64,000 bases of DNA from Terriglobia bacterium (GTDB taxonomy: Bacteria > Acidobacteriota > Terriglobia > Bryobacterales > UBA6623), in assembly GCA_009838515.1 (NCBI GenBank), contig VXRL01000040.1:243749-307748 (forward strand), written 5' to 3'. Shown piece after piece: positions 33,839-44,134 of this stretch (its first letter is position 1; each line of letters begins with the position of its first letter). Under the pieces are notes generated by a model, which saw nothing but the letters and a program-made list of their open reading frames with translations, did not search any database and had not been told where the DNA came from. Made by a program: the position numbers and the translations under genes.

Positions 33839-36664
33839 TCAGTCGCCGCTCTCGCCCGACGACGCGGTTTCTTGAAGCAGCCGGAACAGTCCCGCGGTTT
33901 GCCGCATCTCGAACTCGTCCAGCAGACCTTCAGGCATGATCGAAACGTCTGACTCGCGCATGTCAACGATGTCTTCGCGCTGAATCGAGACCGGCCTGTC
34001 CAAGTCCGGGATCAAGATCTTGACGCTGGCCTCGTCCTCTTCCAGGATCAGCGCCGAATAGACATCGTCTTCGGTTTCGATACGCCAAGAACCGTACTGG
34101 TCAGAGATTTCCTGAGACGGCCACAGCACGGCCTCGAGCATGTCGCGCCGCGTGAACCGATTGCCAATCGTGGTTAGATCGGGACCGTAGTCCTCGCCAA
34201 GCTCGCCCAGACGGTGGCACTTCGCACATGCCTTCTCGTACACCTCGACGCCTTGCTCGCGCGTTGCCATCGTCGTCATAGGGTCGTACATCATGTACTC
34301 GAAGATTTCCTGCTCGCTGTACAGGTTGGTGCCTGTCTTGCGCGCAAACACATTGGGCCGGACATGGCCGTTACGGCTGCGCAAGCTGGCCAGCAAGGCT
34401 TCGTCGTCAACTGGGGCGAACTCGGGAATCGCAGCGTATGCCGCCTGGCGCTCCTGCGCGTCGAAGAACTCCAGCGATGACTCGAAGAGTCGGTTGATGA
34501 AGCCTGGGAAGCTGGCCCCGCCGCGCCAGTTCTTCGCCTTGCGGAACCACGCCAGAAGCGTTTGCTTTTGCTCGGACGACCAGCCGTGCCTGATCTCGCG
34601 CAGGCAGTAGACGTAGTGAATCTGCAGCTGCTGGTTGTCTTCCCCGGCTGGAATCCGGGCCAAGATGGGGTCAATCGCCTCGGGACGGTTGGCGTAGGCC
34701 ATCGTGCGGGCGTATTCCCGGTTCAGGTCATCGTCTTCGACAGGAAAGCGCCGGGAGACGATGTCGTAGATCTGGTCGCGCAGGCTCTCGCGGCAGCCGC
34801 CCTCGACCTCTAGACAGGCAAGGTGGAACACGCGTAGCAGCGCCAGCTCGGCTTCGACATCCAACGCATCGGACTTGAGCATCGAGAGGGTCTTCTCGAA
34901 CACCGCTTCGAGCTCAATCTGCTTCTGCGCGGTGCGCACCAGGGCCAGCATGCCGCCGGCGGCGGCGGTTGGGTCCGGCTCCGCGACGACCGAGTTCTCC
35001 CACGAGTCGCGGGGCGTGGCCTCGAGCGCGACGCGCGCGGACCAGCGCACGAAACGGTCGGGATCGCCGACAAGGGAATAGAGCAGCGAGGCATCGGCGA
35101 AGGCTGGATCCCCCATGCGCAACAGGGCCTCGACCGCCCGCCGGCGCACGAGAGCGTCTCGGTCCGCCAGGCCCTCCGCCGCCAGGGTCTTCGCGCGGTC
35201 GCTTCCGTGCTGCCCGACCACGTACATGGCAGCCGCTCGAAGCGACGCGGGTTCGCTCTCGAACGCGCTCCGAATCAACAGCGCATCCGGTTTCGGCCCG
35301 TAGCGCTGCAACAGATGCAGCGCTTGCGCACGGTCGCTACCCTGGGCGGTGCCGTCCCGCACCAAGGCTTGCAGACCCACGGCCCACGCATCGCCCATGG
35401 CACTCTTCCGCTCTTGGAAATAGGCATGGCTGAAGGCCGACAAGGGCTGTGGCTGGCGAACCACGGACAAGATCCCCGAATCGGGCCGGAAACCGTCGTT
35501 GGCGCGATGCCCCGTGTACGCCACGCGGAAAAATCCGCCCTGGGTCATCCGCCCCCCCATGGTGAAGTAAACCAAGCCGTCCGGGCCGACGGCCACGTCG
35601 GTTACGTTGAGGGGCTCGCCGTAAATGAAGTCCGTCGCCGGCTCAGCCAATGCATATGTGGCGCCGCTGCGCTTGAACTTGGACAACACGACCCGGCCTC
35701 GAGACCAGTCGCCCTGCAGGAAGGCGTCGAAATACTCCGACGGGTAGGCGTAGCTGTGATAGAACTCCACGCCGACCGGAGAGCCGCGCCCCAAGTCGTC
35801 CACCGGCGGCAGCGAATCGAGGAAGTAGGCCGGGAACTTGCCCGACCCCGTGCGCCAGCCGTAGTCGGCCGACGGAATGCCGTGCACGGATCGGACTTCT
35901 CGATACCAAGGGAGGTTGATGTCCCACTCCATGTCGGAGTCGAACGTGAACACCTCGCCAGCGAGGTTGTAGGCGTGGTTGTAGGGGTTGCGGAACCCGC
36001 CGAATTGCAGCGAGTAGGAGTTGCCGTCGTCCTCGATCCGGAACAACGCGCCGCCGGGAGCCATCCGGCCAGCAGCGTGCCCGCGAGCATCCATGTACCG
36101 GTCGAGGAGCTGCGATTCCTTGTAGCCCCGCAACGGCGAGTCAGCCGCGATGCGGTCAGCGGGCACGAAGGTATGGTTACCCACTAGCACGGAAATCGAC
36201 CCGTCCGGAGCGCGGCGGATGTCGTGGGGGCCGTGCTCGCCGATCCGGCCCGTGTACCGCACGAGGATTTCCCGCGAGTCCGCTACGCCGTCTCCATCTG
36301 TGTCCGGCAGCCGGAAGAGGTAGGCTTCGCGATCCTCTGGGTTTGTGCAGTTGGCATAAAGCGTGGAGCCATCGAACCAGATACCCTGGCAATTCTCTAC
36401 CTGATCGCTGACGACCTGCTGCGTTTCGAGCGTGCCGTCGCCATCGTTGTCTAGCAAGCGCACGGGATGGCTGCGCTCCTTGGACACGACTGGCAATCCC
36501 TTGGCATCGAACGTGAGTTGGATCAGAGAACCTATCTGGGCGTCGTCAGCCACCGTCTCCACCACGAACCCGGGCGGAACCTGATACGGCCCCTCCAGAA
36601 TGGGCTCGGAGACCTGGCAGTTCCACGTGGCTAGAGCGAATAGGAGACAGGCCGGCTTGCGCAT
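33839..36664 (-). CDS. PVC-type haem-binding protein / membrane-bound dehydrogenase with HEAT repeats
   Basis: 941 aa from ATG 36664 (MRKPACLLFALATWNCQ), an export signal. Residues about 35-400 form a glucose/sorbosone-dehydrogenase-like propeller (PPGFVVETVADDAQIGS; RRAPDGSISVLVGNHTFV; GPDGLVYFTMGGRMTQGGF). The middle has HEAT-like repeats (ADRDALVRRRAVEALLRMGD). The C-terminus is a c-type haem domain with CAKCHRLGELGEDYGPDLT and the VLWPSQEIS block of PVC-type CxxCH proteins. Function is unproven; members are thought to act in exported carbohydrate oxidation. TACACT 10 nt before the ATG is a -10 candidate. The open frame to 36769 is not used. Confidence 0.85.
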   Translation of the reverse strand: MRKPACLLFALATWNCQVSEPILEGPYQVPPGFVVETVADDAQIGSLIQLTFDAKGLPVVSKERSHPVRLLDNDGDGTLETQQVVSDQVENCQGIWFDGSTLYANCTNPEDREAYLFRLPDTDGDGVADSREILVRYTGRIGEHGPHDIRRAPDGSISVLVGNHTFVPADRIAADSPLRGYKESQLLDRYMDARGHAAGRMAPGGALFRIEDDGNSYSLQFGGFRNPYNHAYNLAGEVFTFDSDMEWDINLPWYREVRSVHGIPSADYGWRTGSGKFPAYFLDSLPPVDDLGRGSPVGVEFYHSYAYPSEYFDAFLQGDWSRGRVVLSKFKRSGATYALAEPATDFIYGEPLNVTDVAVGPDGLVYFTMGGRMTQGGFFRVAYTGHRANDGFRPDSGILSVVRQPQPLSAFSHAYFQERKSAMGDAWAVGLQALVRDGTAQGSDRAQALHLLQRYGPKPDALLIRSAFESEPASLRAAAMYVVGQHGSDRAKTLAAEGLADRDALVRRRAVEALLRMGDPAFADASLLYSLVGDPDRFVRWSARVALEATPRDSWENSVVAEPDPTAAAGGMLALVRTAQKQIELEAVFEKTLSMLKSDALDVEAELALLRVFHLACLEVEGGCRESLRDQIYDIVSRRFPVEDDDLNREYARTMAYANRPEAIDPILARIPAGEDNQQLQIHYVYCLREIRHGWSSEQKQTLLAWFRKAKNWRGGASFPGFINRLFESSLEFFDAQERQAAYAAIPEFAPVDDEALLASLRSRNGHVRPNVFARKTGTNLYSEQEIFEYMMYDPMTTMATREQGVEVYEKACAKCHRLGELGEDYGPDLTTIGNRFTRRDMLEAVLWPSQEISDQYGSWRIETEDDVYSALILEEDEASVKILIPDLDRPVSIQREDIVDMRESDVSIMPEGLLDEFEMRQTAGLFRLLQETASSGESGD

Positions 36665-36787
36665 TTCAAGAACCAGTGTAGCGACGGTCGCTCGCTCGCT
36701 TTCGAGCCTCTGGACGCCGCTCCTGAGAAGAGCATTGCGGCACAAATCGATAGTCTTGCCCTGGCCCACGATGAGGCGAGAGCTGCG

Positions 36788-37714
36788 TCAGGGAGTTGCG
36801 AGCGGTGGGTGGTGCAGCCGATGGTCCAGCGATGCGGCCGTCAGGATGAGCGCTACCCACAGGGCCTGAGCAGCCATCAGGTGCACGATCTGCAGCCAAC
36901 CCGGCGCGGACAGGCCGATGTTGAAGAACCCCACTGCCACCTCGGCTGCCACCAGATACATTGCCGAGCGGGCCCAGCGATTCGTCTCAGATTCACCCTG
37001 CAGCAACCAGATCAAGTACGCAGCCGCGATGACTGCGAAGCCCGGGTGCAGCACGCGTAGCCGCACGAGAAAGTGATTACTAGCTGACAGGTCATAGCGG
37101 ATTTCGGCCAGCAAACCCTCTCCCACCGTCACCTCGCGCGGGAACAGCGTGTCTCCAAGCGCCGTGACAGCTCCGCTCATCGCCGCCAGAACCACCAAGG
37201 CCAGCGCCACTGCAAACGCGAGCCTGCGCCGACACATGAACGATGGCTGCCAATCCCGCCTGGATCGCCACGCAGCGAGCGATGCGAACGCGGTCAACGC
37301 AAGCGTGTTCGTCAAATGCAGGGCAATGACGACCGCCCGGGCGACCGAGTCGTCGTCTGCGACGAGTTCTGCCAGCACCAGACCCGCCCCGATCGCGCCT
37401 TCGAAGACAACGAACAGCAGCGTCAACGCGACAGCCTGGGTAATCGGGCTCCAGCGGAAGCGCACCCAAGCCCAGGCCAGCAAGGCGAGCCCGAAGACAC
37501 CGCACAATCCACTGGTGAGGCGGTGGGTGAATTCGATCAGCGTGGCGGCAGTGGGGTCAGTCGGGACGACCTCTCCGTGACACGTGGGCCAGTTGCTGCC
37601 GCAGCCGTCGCCAGAGTGGCTGATGCGCACCCATGCGCCGAAAAGGATGACGGCGACCAAGTAGCCGAGAAAGAGCCATGCGGCGAGAGTGAAGCGCCCG
37701 TCACGCCGCTGCAC
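36788..37714 (-). CDS. ctaA: Haem A synthase (COX15/CtaA)
   Basis: 308 aa, GTG start 4 nt after the pyruvate carboxylase stop. Membrane protein that oxidises the C8 methyl of haem O to give haem A for cytochrome oxidases. About eight membrane helices are visible. The histidines and loop of the family occur in VRISHSGDGCGSNWPTCHGE (with the paired extracytoplasmic cysteines), LIEFTHRLTSG, IALHLTNTLAL and VLHPGFAVIAAAY. Oxidase genes are not next to it. Transcription is probably shared with pyruvate carboxylase, an unusual pairing. Confidence 0.88.
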   Translation of the reverse strand: MQRRDGRFTLAAWLFLGYLVAVILFGAWVRISHSGDGCGSNWPTCHGEVVPTDPTAATLIEFTHRLTSGLCGVFGLALLAWAWVRFRWSPITQAVALTLLFVVFEGAIGAGLVLAELVADDDSVARAVVIALHLTNTLALTAFASLAAWRSRRDWQPSFMCRRRLAFAVALALVVLAAMSGAVTALGDTLFPREVTVGEGLLAEIRYDLSASNHFLVRLRVLHPGFAVIAAAYLIWLLQGESETNRWARSAMYLVAAEVAVGFFNIGLSAPGWLQIVHLMAAQALWVALILTAASLDHRLHHPPLATP

Positions 37715-37718
37715 CGGC

Positions 37719-40700
37719 TCAAGACCTCAGCACCAGCAGCAGGTCCTTGGACTGCACTTGGCTACCGGCGGTGACCGCGATCTCCCTGATCGTGCCCGCT
37801 TTGGGCGAGTAGATGGTGCTCTGCATCTTCATCGCCTCGAGCGTGAGCAGCTTGGCGTTTGTCTCGACCTCATCGCCGACCTCTACGAACAGCCCCGTGA
37901 CCAAACCTGGAGTAGGCGCCCCCACATGGTCGGAATTGCCGCTGGCCGCCTTGCGCGCCGCCGGGCGGTCGGCCTGCAGAGAGTGGTCGCGCACGCGCAC
38001 CTCGCGCGGCTGGCCGTTGAGTTCGAAGAACACCCTGCGCGTACCGTCCGGCCGGGGCTCGCCACAGGTGAGGAACTTCACGATGAGCCGCTTGCCCGGC
38101 TCGATATCGAACACGCACTCCTCGCCTGCGTCCAGGCCGTAGAAGAACACCGGCGTGGGCAGCACGCCCACTTCGGCGAACTTGCGCCGGGTTTCGGCGA
38201 ACTTGGCGAATACGTCCGGATACAGCAGGAAGCTCAGCGCATCGGTCTTCCTAGCCTTGCGTCCGAGCAACTTTCCGGCTTCGGCCGTGGCGGCATCGAT
38301 GTCGGCGGCGGGCAGTTTCTCACCCGCCCTTCCCTCGATCGGCTGCTTGCGACACAGCAGGATTTCGCGAACCTCCGGCGGCCATCCTCCCGGGGGCTCG
38401 CCCAGTGAGCCGCGCATCATGTCAATCACGGAGTCAGGGAAGCCGACGTTGTGCCTGCGAGGCAGCCTGCGGACCTCGTCGCACGTCATCCCCTTGGCCA
38501 GCAGGAACAGCGCCAGATCGCCGACGACCTTGCTGGAAGGAGTCACCTTGACGATGTCGCCCAGCAGCTGGTTGACGTCTGCATACATCTGCTCCACATC
38601 GCGCCAGCGCTGCGCGAGCCCCATGGCCGAGGCTTGCTGCTGCAGGTTCGTGAACTGCCCGCCAGGAATCTCGTGCGTATACAGCCGCGCGCTGCCAGAT
38701 TTCGGTGCGTTGTCGAACGGCAGGTAGTACGAGCGCACCGTCTCCCAGTACAGCGAGCAGTCGCCCAGCGCCTGCATGTCAAGGTCGGTGTCCCGGGGCG
38801 TGCCCTTCAGCGTCCCGACCAAGGTATTCAGATTCGGCTGGCTCGTCGATCCGGACAGAGCCGCGACAGCAGCGTCCACCACGTCAACTCCCGCCTCGGA
38901 TGCCTTCAACAAGGTCGCAGCATTCAGGCCGCTCGAGTCGTGCGTGTGGAAGTGGACCGGCAGGCCCAGCTCGCCGCGCAAGACTTTGACGAGTTCGTAG
39001 GCGGCGTACGGCCGACAGAGGCCGGCCATGTCCTTGATGCCGAGCATGTGCGCGCCCATGTCCTTGAGCTGCTCGGCAAGGTCCAGATAGTAGTTCAGGC
39101 TGTACTTCGGCCGTTGAGGATCGAGGATATCGCCGGTGTAGCAGATTGCGGGCTCGCAGATTGCAGCGGTGCCCTGAACAGCGTCCATGGCCACGCGCAT
39201 GTTCCCGACATCGTTCAGAGAATCGAAGATGCGGAACACATCAATTCCCTCGCGCGCGGCCTCGATCGTGAACTCGCGCACGACGTTGTCGGGGTAACTC
39301 GTATAGCCCACTGCGTTTGACGCGCGCAGCAGCATCTGGAAGCAGATGTTGGGCACGGCCCGGCGCAGGGCGCGCAGCCGCTCCCAAGGATCCTCGTAGA
39401 GGAATCGCAGCGCCGAATCGAAGGTCGCCCCGCCCCACATCTCCAGGCTGAATAGGTTCGGCAGACGCTTGGCTACCGCGGGAGCGGTGGCCATCAGGTC
39501 GTGCGTCCGCACGCGGGTCGCGAGCAACGACTGGTGCGCGTCGCGGAACGTAGTGTCCGTGATCAGCAGGCGCTCCTGCGCGTGAACCCACTCGCAGAAT
39601 TTCTCCGGCCCGAGTTCCAGCAGCCTTTGGCGCGTGCCGGGCTCGATCTCCAAACCCGGGTCGACAGGCACTTCCGGAGGCGGCTCGAACCGATCGGGAC
39701 GCTCCTTGCCCGCCACGGTGGGATTGCCGTTGACGATCGTGTCGCCGATATAGCTGAGCAAGCGGTTGGCGCGGTCGCGAGCGGGTCGGAAGCGGAACAG
39801 TTCCGGGGTTTCCTCCAAGAACCCGGTGGTGACCTCGCCAGCCTGGAAGCTGGCGTGGTTGACGACATTCTGCAGGAACTGGATGTTCGTCTTCACGCCC
39901 CGGATCCGGAACTCCCGCAATGCCCTGTCGGCTCTGGCACAAGCTCCGGGCAGGGTCGAGTCCCACGCAGTAAGCTTGACCAACAGCGAGTCGTAGAACG
40001 GGCTCAGCACGGCGCCGGGATAGGCGGTGCCATCCAAGCGGATTCCCAAGCCAGCGGCCGTGCGATACGCCTGCAACCGCCCGTAGTCGGGCGAGAACCC
40101 GTCGGAAGGATCCTCGGTCGTGATCCGGCACTGAATGGCGAAACCGCGCCGTTGGATCTCGTCTTGGCGCGGGACGTTGAGCGGGCTCTCGTGCAGGCGG
40201 CATCCCTGCGCGATCAGAATCTGCGAGCGCACGATGTCAATCCCCGTGATGGTCTCGGTGACGGTGTGCTCGACTTGGACGCGCGGATTGACCTCGATGA
40301 AGTACCAATCCCCTGAATCGGCGTCGACCAAGAACTCCACGGTGCCCGCGTTGCGGTACTTCACGGCCCCGGCCACGCGGATCGCCGCCGCACAGATCTC
40401 GTCACGCAGCCGGTCCGGGAGATTCGCGGCAGGGGCGAGTTCCACCACCTTTTGGTGCCGCCGCTGGACAGAGCAATCGCGCTCCCAGAGATGGACGACC
40501 GATCCGTGCGAGTCGGCGAGGATCTGCACTTCGATGTGCCGCGCCCGCGAGATGTACTTCTCCAAGAACACGGAGCCGTCGCCGAACGTCCGTTGGGCCT
40601 CGGTTCGGGCCTCTTCCAGCCTTTCGGCAAGCTCCTCCGGGCCGTGCACGACACGCATTCCGCGCCCGCCGCCGCCGAAGGACGCCTTCACGATGAGCGG

Positions 40701-41168
40701 ATATCCGATGGCCTCTGCAGCCAGTCGCGCTTGTTGCGGGTCGTCTGGCGCCAAACCGGTGCCGGGGATGATCGGCACTCCCGCTTCGTCGGCGATCTTG
40801 CGCGCCTCGGTCTTATCCCCCAGCCGGTCCAACAGTTCAGGCGGCGGTCCCACGAACGTGATGCCCGCCTCGGCGCATGCCCGGGCGAACTTGCTGTTCT
40901 CGGACAGGAAACCGTACCCAGGATGAATCGCATCAATGCCGCGATCCTTTGCCAGGGCGACGATTCCCTCGATGTCGAGATAGGCTGCGACCGGGCCCTT
41001 GTCACCGCCTACTTCATAGGCTTCGTCCGCCTTGAAGCGGTGCAAGCTGAGACGGTCCTCGTTGGAATAGATCGTCGCGGTGCGCAATCCGAGTTCGGTA
41101 GCGGCGCGCATGATGCGGGTTGCGATCTCGCCGCGGTTGGCCGCCAGCAGCTTTTGCATCGGTCTCAA
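37719..41168 (-). CDS. pyc: Pyruvate carboxylase
   Basis: 1149 aa from a TTG at 41168; ATG 41159 (MQKLLAANRGEIATRI) is the conventional alternative. Biotin carboxylase domain (residues 1-450; SFGGGGRGMRVV ATP-grasp loop, FIEVNPRVQVEHTVTE), carboxyltransferase domain (about 530-830; LLITDTTFRDAHQSLLATRV, LEMWGGATFDSALRFL, GIKDMAGLCRP) and a C-terminal biotinyl domain with EAMKMQ, the target lysine near residue 1114. It carboxylates pyruvate to oxaloacetate for anaplerosis. Length and order match single-chain enzymes. TAGCCT 5 nt before the TTG is a weak -10. Confidence 0.95.
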   Translation of the reverse strand: MRPMQKLLAANRGEIATRIMRAATELGLRTATIYSNEDRLSLHRFKADEAYEVGGDKGPVAAYLDIEGIVALAKDRGIDAIHPGYGFLSENSKFARACAEAGITFVGPPPELLDRLGDKTEARKIADEAGVPIIPGTGLAPDDPQQARLAAEAIGYPLIVKASFGGGGRGMRVVHGPEELAERLEEARTEAQRTFGDGSVFLEKYISRARHIEVQILADSHGSVVHLWERDCSVQRRHQKVVELAPAANLPDRLRDEICAAAIRVAGAVKYRNAGTVEFLVDADSGDWYFIEVNPRVQVEHTVTETITGIDIVRSQILIAQGCRLHESPLNVPRQDEIQRRGFAIQCRITTEDPSDGFSPDYGRLQAYRTAAGLGIRLDGTAYPGAVLSPFYDSLLVKLTAWDSTLPGACARADRALREFRIRGVKTNIQFLQNVVNHASFQAGEVTTGFLEETPELFRFRPARDRANRLLSYIGDTIVNGNPTVAGKERPDRFEPPPEVPVDPGLEIEPGTRQRLLELGPEKFCEWVHAQERLLITDTTFRDAHQSLLATRVRTHDLMATAPAVAKRLPNLFSLEMWGGATFDSALRFLYEDPWERLRALRRAVPNICFQMLLRASNAVGYTSYPDNVVREFTIEAAREGIDVFRIFDSLNDVGNMRVAMDAVQGTAAICEPAICYTGDILDPQRPKYSLNYYLDLAEQLKDMGAHMLGIKDMAGLCRPYAAYELVKVLRGELGLPVHFHTHDSSGLNAATLLKASEAGVDVVDAAVAALSGSTSQPNLNTLVGTLKGTPRDTDLDMQALGDCSLYWETVRSYYLPFDNAPKSGSARLYTHEIPGGQFTNLQQQASAMGLAQRWRDVEQMYADVNQLLGDIVKVTPSSKVVGDLALFLLAKGMTCDEVRRLPRRHNVGFPDSVIDMMRGSLGEPPGGWPPEVREILLCRKQPIEGRAGEKLPAADIDAATAEAGKLLGRKARKTDALSFLLYPDVFAKFAETRRKFAEVGVLPTPVFFYGLDAGEECVFDIEPGKRLIVKFLTCGEPRPDGTRRVFFELNGQPREVRVRDHSLQADRPAARKAASGNSDHVGAPTPGLVTGLFVEVGDEVETNAKLLTLEAMKMQSTIYSPKAGTIREIAVTAGSQVQSKDLLLVLRS

Positions 41169-41271
41169 GTCCTAGGCTAGCAATGATGACGCAGGCGCTC
41201 GTCGCCCTCCCACCGGCGCGTCGAGGCGAGTGCCACGGATCACCAGTGGATGGTCGGGGACAGTCGCTGGT

Positions 41272-43035
41272 TCAACTTTCGGCAGCTCGAACCGGGACCT
41301 TCACATGGACGGTCACGACATCGATGTCGTGGTATTGCTGGTGCCGAACAGAAGACGCGAGGTGTCGAAGCAGCCGGAGCGAAGCCTCGTGCTCTATCGA
41401 AGCGTCGTCGCCCAAATCTCCGAGCACGACCAGCTGGTCCTGAATATTGTCGTCGCTAGGCGCTGCAGTGAATTCCAAGACTGCTCCGACATCGTCCCGG
41501 TAAGCAACCAAGCGCAGGCGACGTGGCCGGGAGTCCCTCGCTGCGTCATCTTCCGGTGGGACGAGGTTCAGCAAGCACTCTTCGCTGACAGCCTCCAAAC
41601 GCTCGGCCATCTCGGAATGCCAGCCCTCGCGCTCCGCGAACGAGCGGAGAAACTCCCTGATCTTGGGCAGGGCCGACAGCTCGAGCGTGGATGCCATCCT
41701 AAGCCTGCGAGATTTCGTCAACTCTACGAACAGGGTCATCAGGATGGCTGACAGCCCGCCCGTCGTCATGGCATTGGAGAACGTCCCGCCGGCGAACGCG
41801 GCAGCCTGTTCCGGGAAGATCATGTCGATTTCGAAACCCAGTCCGACCCAGAAGGCAATGCCGACGATCAGTCCCTTGCGGTATTCCAGACCGTCTTGGA
41901 CGACCACCTTGATGCCCACGAGGAAGAGCATCGCCATGAGCACACCGAGGTACCCTCCGACGACCGGACCGGGTATCGCCAGCACGGCGGCGAGCGCTTT
42001 AGGAAAGAACGCCAGAATGACGAACATCGCCCCGGTGGCGATTCCCACGCTGCGCGCCGCGACCCCTGTGAGCTCGGCCAGAGCCGCGCTCACCGAGTAG
42101 CCCGTGTTGGGCACGGTGCCTGCGAGGCCACATAGCAGGTTGCTGATCCCATCGACGTTTACCGCCCCCTGTACGGCGCGAAAGTCCACCGCTCGTTTCC
42201 GTCGCCACGAGACACTTTGAACCGCCACGCTGCTGCTGATCGAACGAAGAGTCACGATCAGCGTTACCAGCAAGAATGGAGGAAGGAGCGACCAGAAGGC
42301 CGGGCCGAAGTCCAGATCGATTCCTGGCCACGCTATCTCGGGAAGTCCTATCCACCGGGCGTCGTCGATGCGTCCGAAGTCGTACAGGCCGAATAGAGCG
42401 CCTACGACCGAGCCCGCGACCACGCCGATGACGGGTGCCCACAGGCGGAGCGCACCGCTGGCCTTGAGCGCGACCACGACGATAGCCAGCACGGTGGCGA
42501 TCGCGCACAACGGACCCACGTGTGCCGGACTGCCGTCGGGAACGCGATCCAGCATTCCGAGCACCGAAGGCATCGCCGTGACCGGAACCAGCATGAGAAC
42601 CGCTCCCGAGACGGTCGGCGTCAGGATTCGTCGAAAGAGCGCGAGCCGGGCGGAGAGCAGGAACTGGAACAGCGAGGCAACGACGACCAGAGTCACGAGC
42701 AGCGCGGCCCCGCCACTCTTGATCGCATCAATGGAGGGCCCGATGAACGCCGTTGAGCTACTCATGATGATGACGTAACCGGCGCCGATCCGCCCAATGC
42801 GGCGCGCTTGCAACATCGTGGCGGCCCCGCAGATCGCAACCGCCGCGAAGACCGCCCACGACAAATAGGCCTCGCTCGCCCCGGCAGCGCGCATTACAAC
42901 CGTAGGGATCAGGATCGGGATGGAAACGATAAGGGCTGTGAGCTGAAGACCAAGCCCGAGCGCGAGGGGAAGCGAAATGTTGTCGTCAGCCTGGTACCGA
43001 AGTCCGCGCTCGTGCGTGGGATCTTTCCTAGTCAT
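41272..43035 (-). CDS. NCS2-type xanthine/uracil permease with C-terminal RsbW-like domain
   Basis: 587 aa. Residues about 20-445 are a 12-14 helix NCS2 (nucleobase:cation symporter 2) permease: the helix 1 LGLGLQLTALIVSIPIL, the GTVPNTGYSVSAAL loop typical of the family, and a long hydrophobic end. Residues 450-587 are cytoplasmic and resemble the anti-sigma/HATPase_c_2 fold: LSALPKIREFLRSFAERE, an N-box-like EECLLN (E486, N490), and a C-terminal helix-strand pair (EASLRLLRHLASSV). The glycine-rich ATP lid motifs are not obvious, so nucleotide binding is doubtful. The tail suggests the transporter is regulated or signals. Confidence 0.8.
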   Translation of the reverse strand: MTRKDPTHERGLRYQADDNISLPLALGLGLQLTALIVSIPILIPTVVMRAAGASEAYLSWAVFAAVAICGAATMLQARRIGRIGAGYVIIMSSSTAFIGPSIDAIKSGGAALLVTLVVVASLFQFLLSARLALFRRILTPTVSGAVLMLVPVTAMPSVLGMLDRVPDGSPAHVGPLCAIATVLAIVVVALKASGALRLWAPVIGVVAGSVVGALFGLYDFGRIDDARWIGLPEIAWPGIDLDFGPAFWSLLPPFLLVTLIVTLRSISSSVAVQSVSWRRKRAVDFRAVQGAVNVDGISNLLCGLAGTVPNTGYSVSAALAELTGVAARSVGIATGAMFVILAFFPKALAAVLAIPGPVVGGYLGVLMAMLFLVGIKVVVQDGLEYRKGLIVGIAFWVGLGFEIDMIFPEQAAAFAGGTFSNAMTTGGLSAILMTLFVELTKSRRLRMASTLELSALPKIREFLRSFAEREGWHSEMAERLEAVSEECLLNLVPPEDDAARDSRPRRLRLVAYRDDVGAVLEFTAAPSDDNIQDQLVVLGDLGDDASIEHEASLRLLRHLASSVRHQQYHDIDVVTVHVKVPVRAAES

Positions 43036-43297
43036 GCCGAGATGAACCCTCTCAGGCGCCGTCGATGCGGACTACGGCGCGAGACTCCATCTATTGTCTA
43101 CTCGCCTAGCTTCCATGCCAGGAGACACGGCTCATGCGGCTCTTCTATCCTCTTGGGCAGCGGGTGACAGCGCGAGTGAATCATTGCTGCAGGGCGGTGA
43201 GCCAAGAGCTGAGTGCACGGATCGCAGGCTTACAATCACGGGTAGAATCGTATGATTGCGGTGGTGTCTCCGCCGATTGTCCCGAAAAGAAATCCCT

Positions 43298-44134
43298 ATG
43301 CGTTTATGGGCGCTGTCTGACTTGCATGTGTCCCATCCGGAGAACCAGGCGGCCCTCGAAGGCTTTCCGGCCTTTCCAGACGACTGGCTGATCTTGGCAG
43401 GGGACGTTACCACCGGCACGCATCGACTTGACTGGTGTTTTCGACACTTGGCTGCCAAGTTCCGCCAAGTCGTCTGGGTTCCCGGAAACCACGAACTCTG
43501 GACGAGTCCCGATACGGCTTCCGGGCTTGGCGGCGTCGCTCTTTACGATCGGCTCGTCGAAATCGCTCGCCTCCACGACATTCTCACGCCAGAGGATCCT
43601 TACCCGGTGGTTGAACATCGCAGCGGACCGGTTCTGATCGTGCCGCTGTTTCTGCTCTACGACTACAGTTTTCGGCCCCGGCACGTCCAGCGAGACGAAG
43701 TAGTTCGGTGGGCCCGCGAAGGCGGCTCTGTTTGCTCTGACGAACTAGTCCTGCGGCCCGACCCGTTTCCGGATCGCGAATCGTGGTGCGCTGCCCGCTG
43801 CGAGGACGCTGCCGCTCGGCTCGCGTCCTATCCGGCGGATCTTCCCAAGGTCCTGATCAATCACTTCCCGCTAGAAGAAGAACACGCCGTGCTGCCGCGG
43901 ATCCCTCGGTTCACGCCATGGTGCGGGACCCGCCGAACGCAGGGTTGGCACCGCCACTTCAACGCGTGTGCGGTAGTGTATGGCCACTTGCACATCCGGG
44001 GGACCCAGTGGCTTGACGGTGTGCCGTTCCAGGAGGTGTCCCTGGGATATCCCCACCAGTGGGACCGCCGACGAGGGGTTGGCGCGTACCTGCGGGAGGT
44101 GGCCATAGCACCCCAGGGTGGGACCCGCCGATGA
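43298..44134 (+). CDS. Calcineurin-like metallophosphoesterase, PptH-like
   Basis: 278 aa from ATG 43298 (MRLWALSDLHVSH). All metallophosphoesterase motifs are present: DLH near residue 8, LAGDV, VPGNHELW, INHFPLEEEH and VYGHLHIRG. Its stop overlaps the ATG of the 4'-phosphopantetheinyl transferase (ATGA). In mycobacteria the gene next to pptT encodes PptH, a phosphoesterase that removes 4'-phosphopantetheine from carrier proteins. Gene order and family suggest the same antagonist role here, but substrate specificity is inferred from context. Confidence 0.75.
   Translation: MRLWALSDLHVSHPENQAALEGFPAFPDDWLILAGDVTTGTHRLDWCFRHLAAKFRQVVWVPGNHELWTSPDTASGLGGVALYDRLVEIARLHDILTPEDPYPVVEHRSGPVLIVPLFLLYDYSFRPRHVQRDEVVRWAREGGSVCSDELVLRPDPFPDRESWCAARCEDAAARLASYPADLPKVLINHFPLEEEHAVLPRIPRFTPWCGTRRTQGWHRHFNACAVVYGHLHIRGTQWLDGVPFQEVSLGYPHQWDRRRGVGAYLREVAIAPQGGTRR

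Noticed and set aside
35207-36187. 326-codon plus-strand frame
   Set aside because: Antisense to the PVC-type haem protein whose domains are clear.
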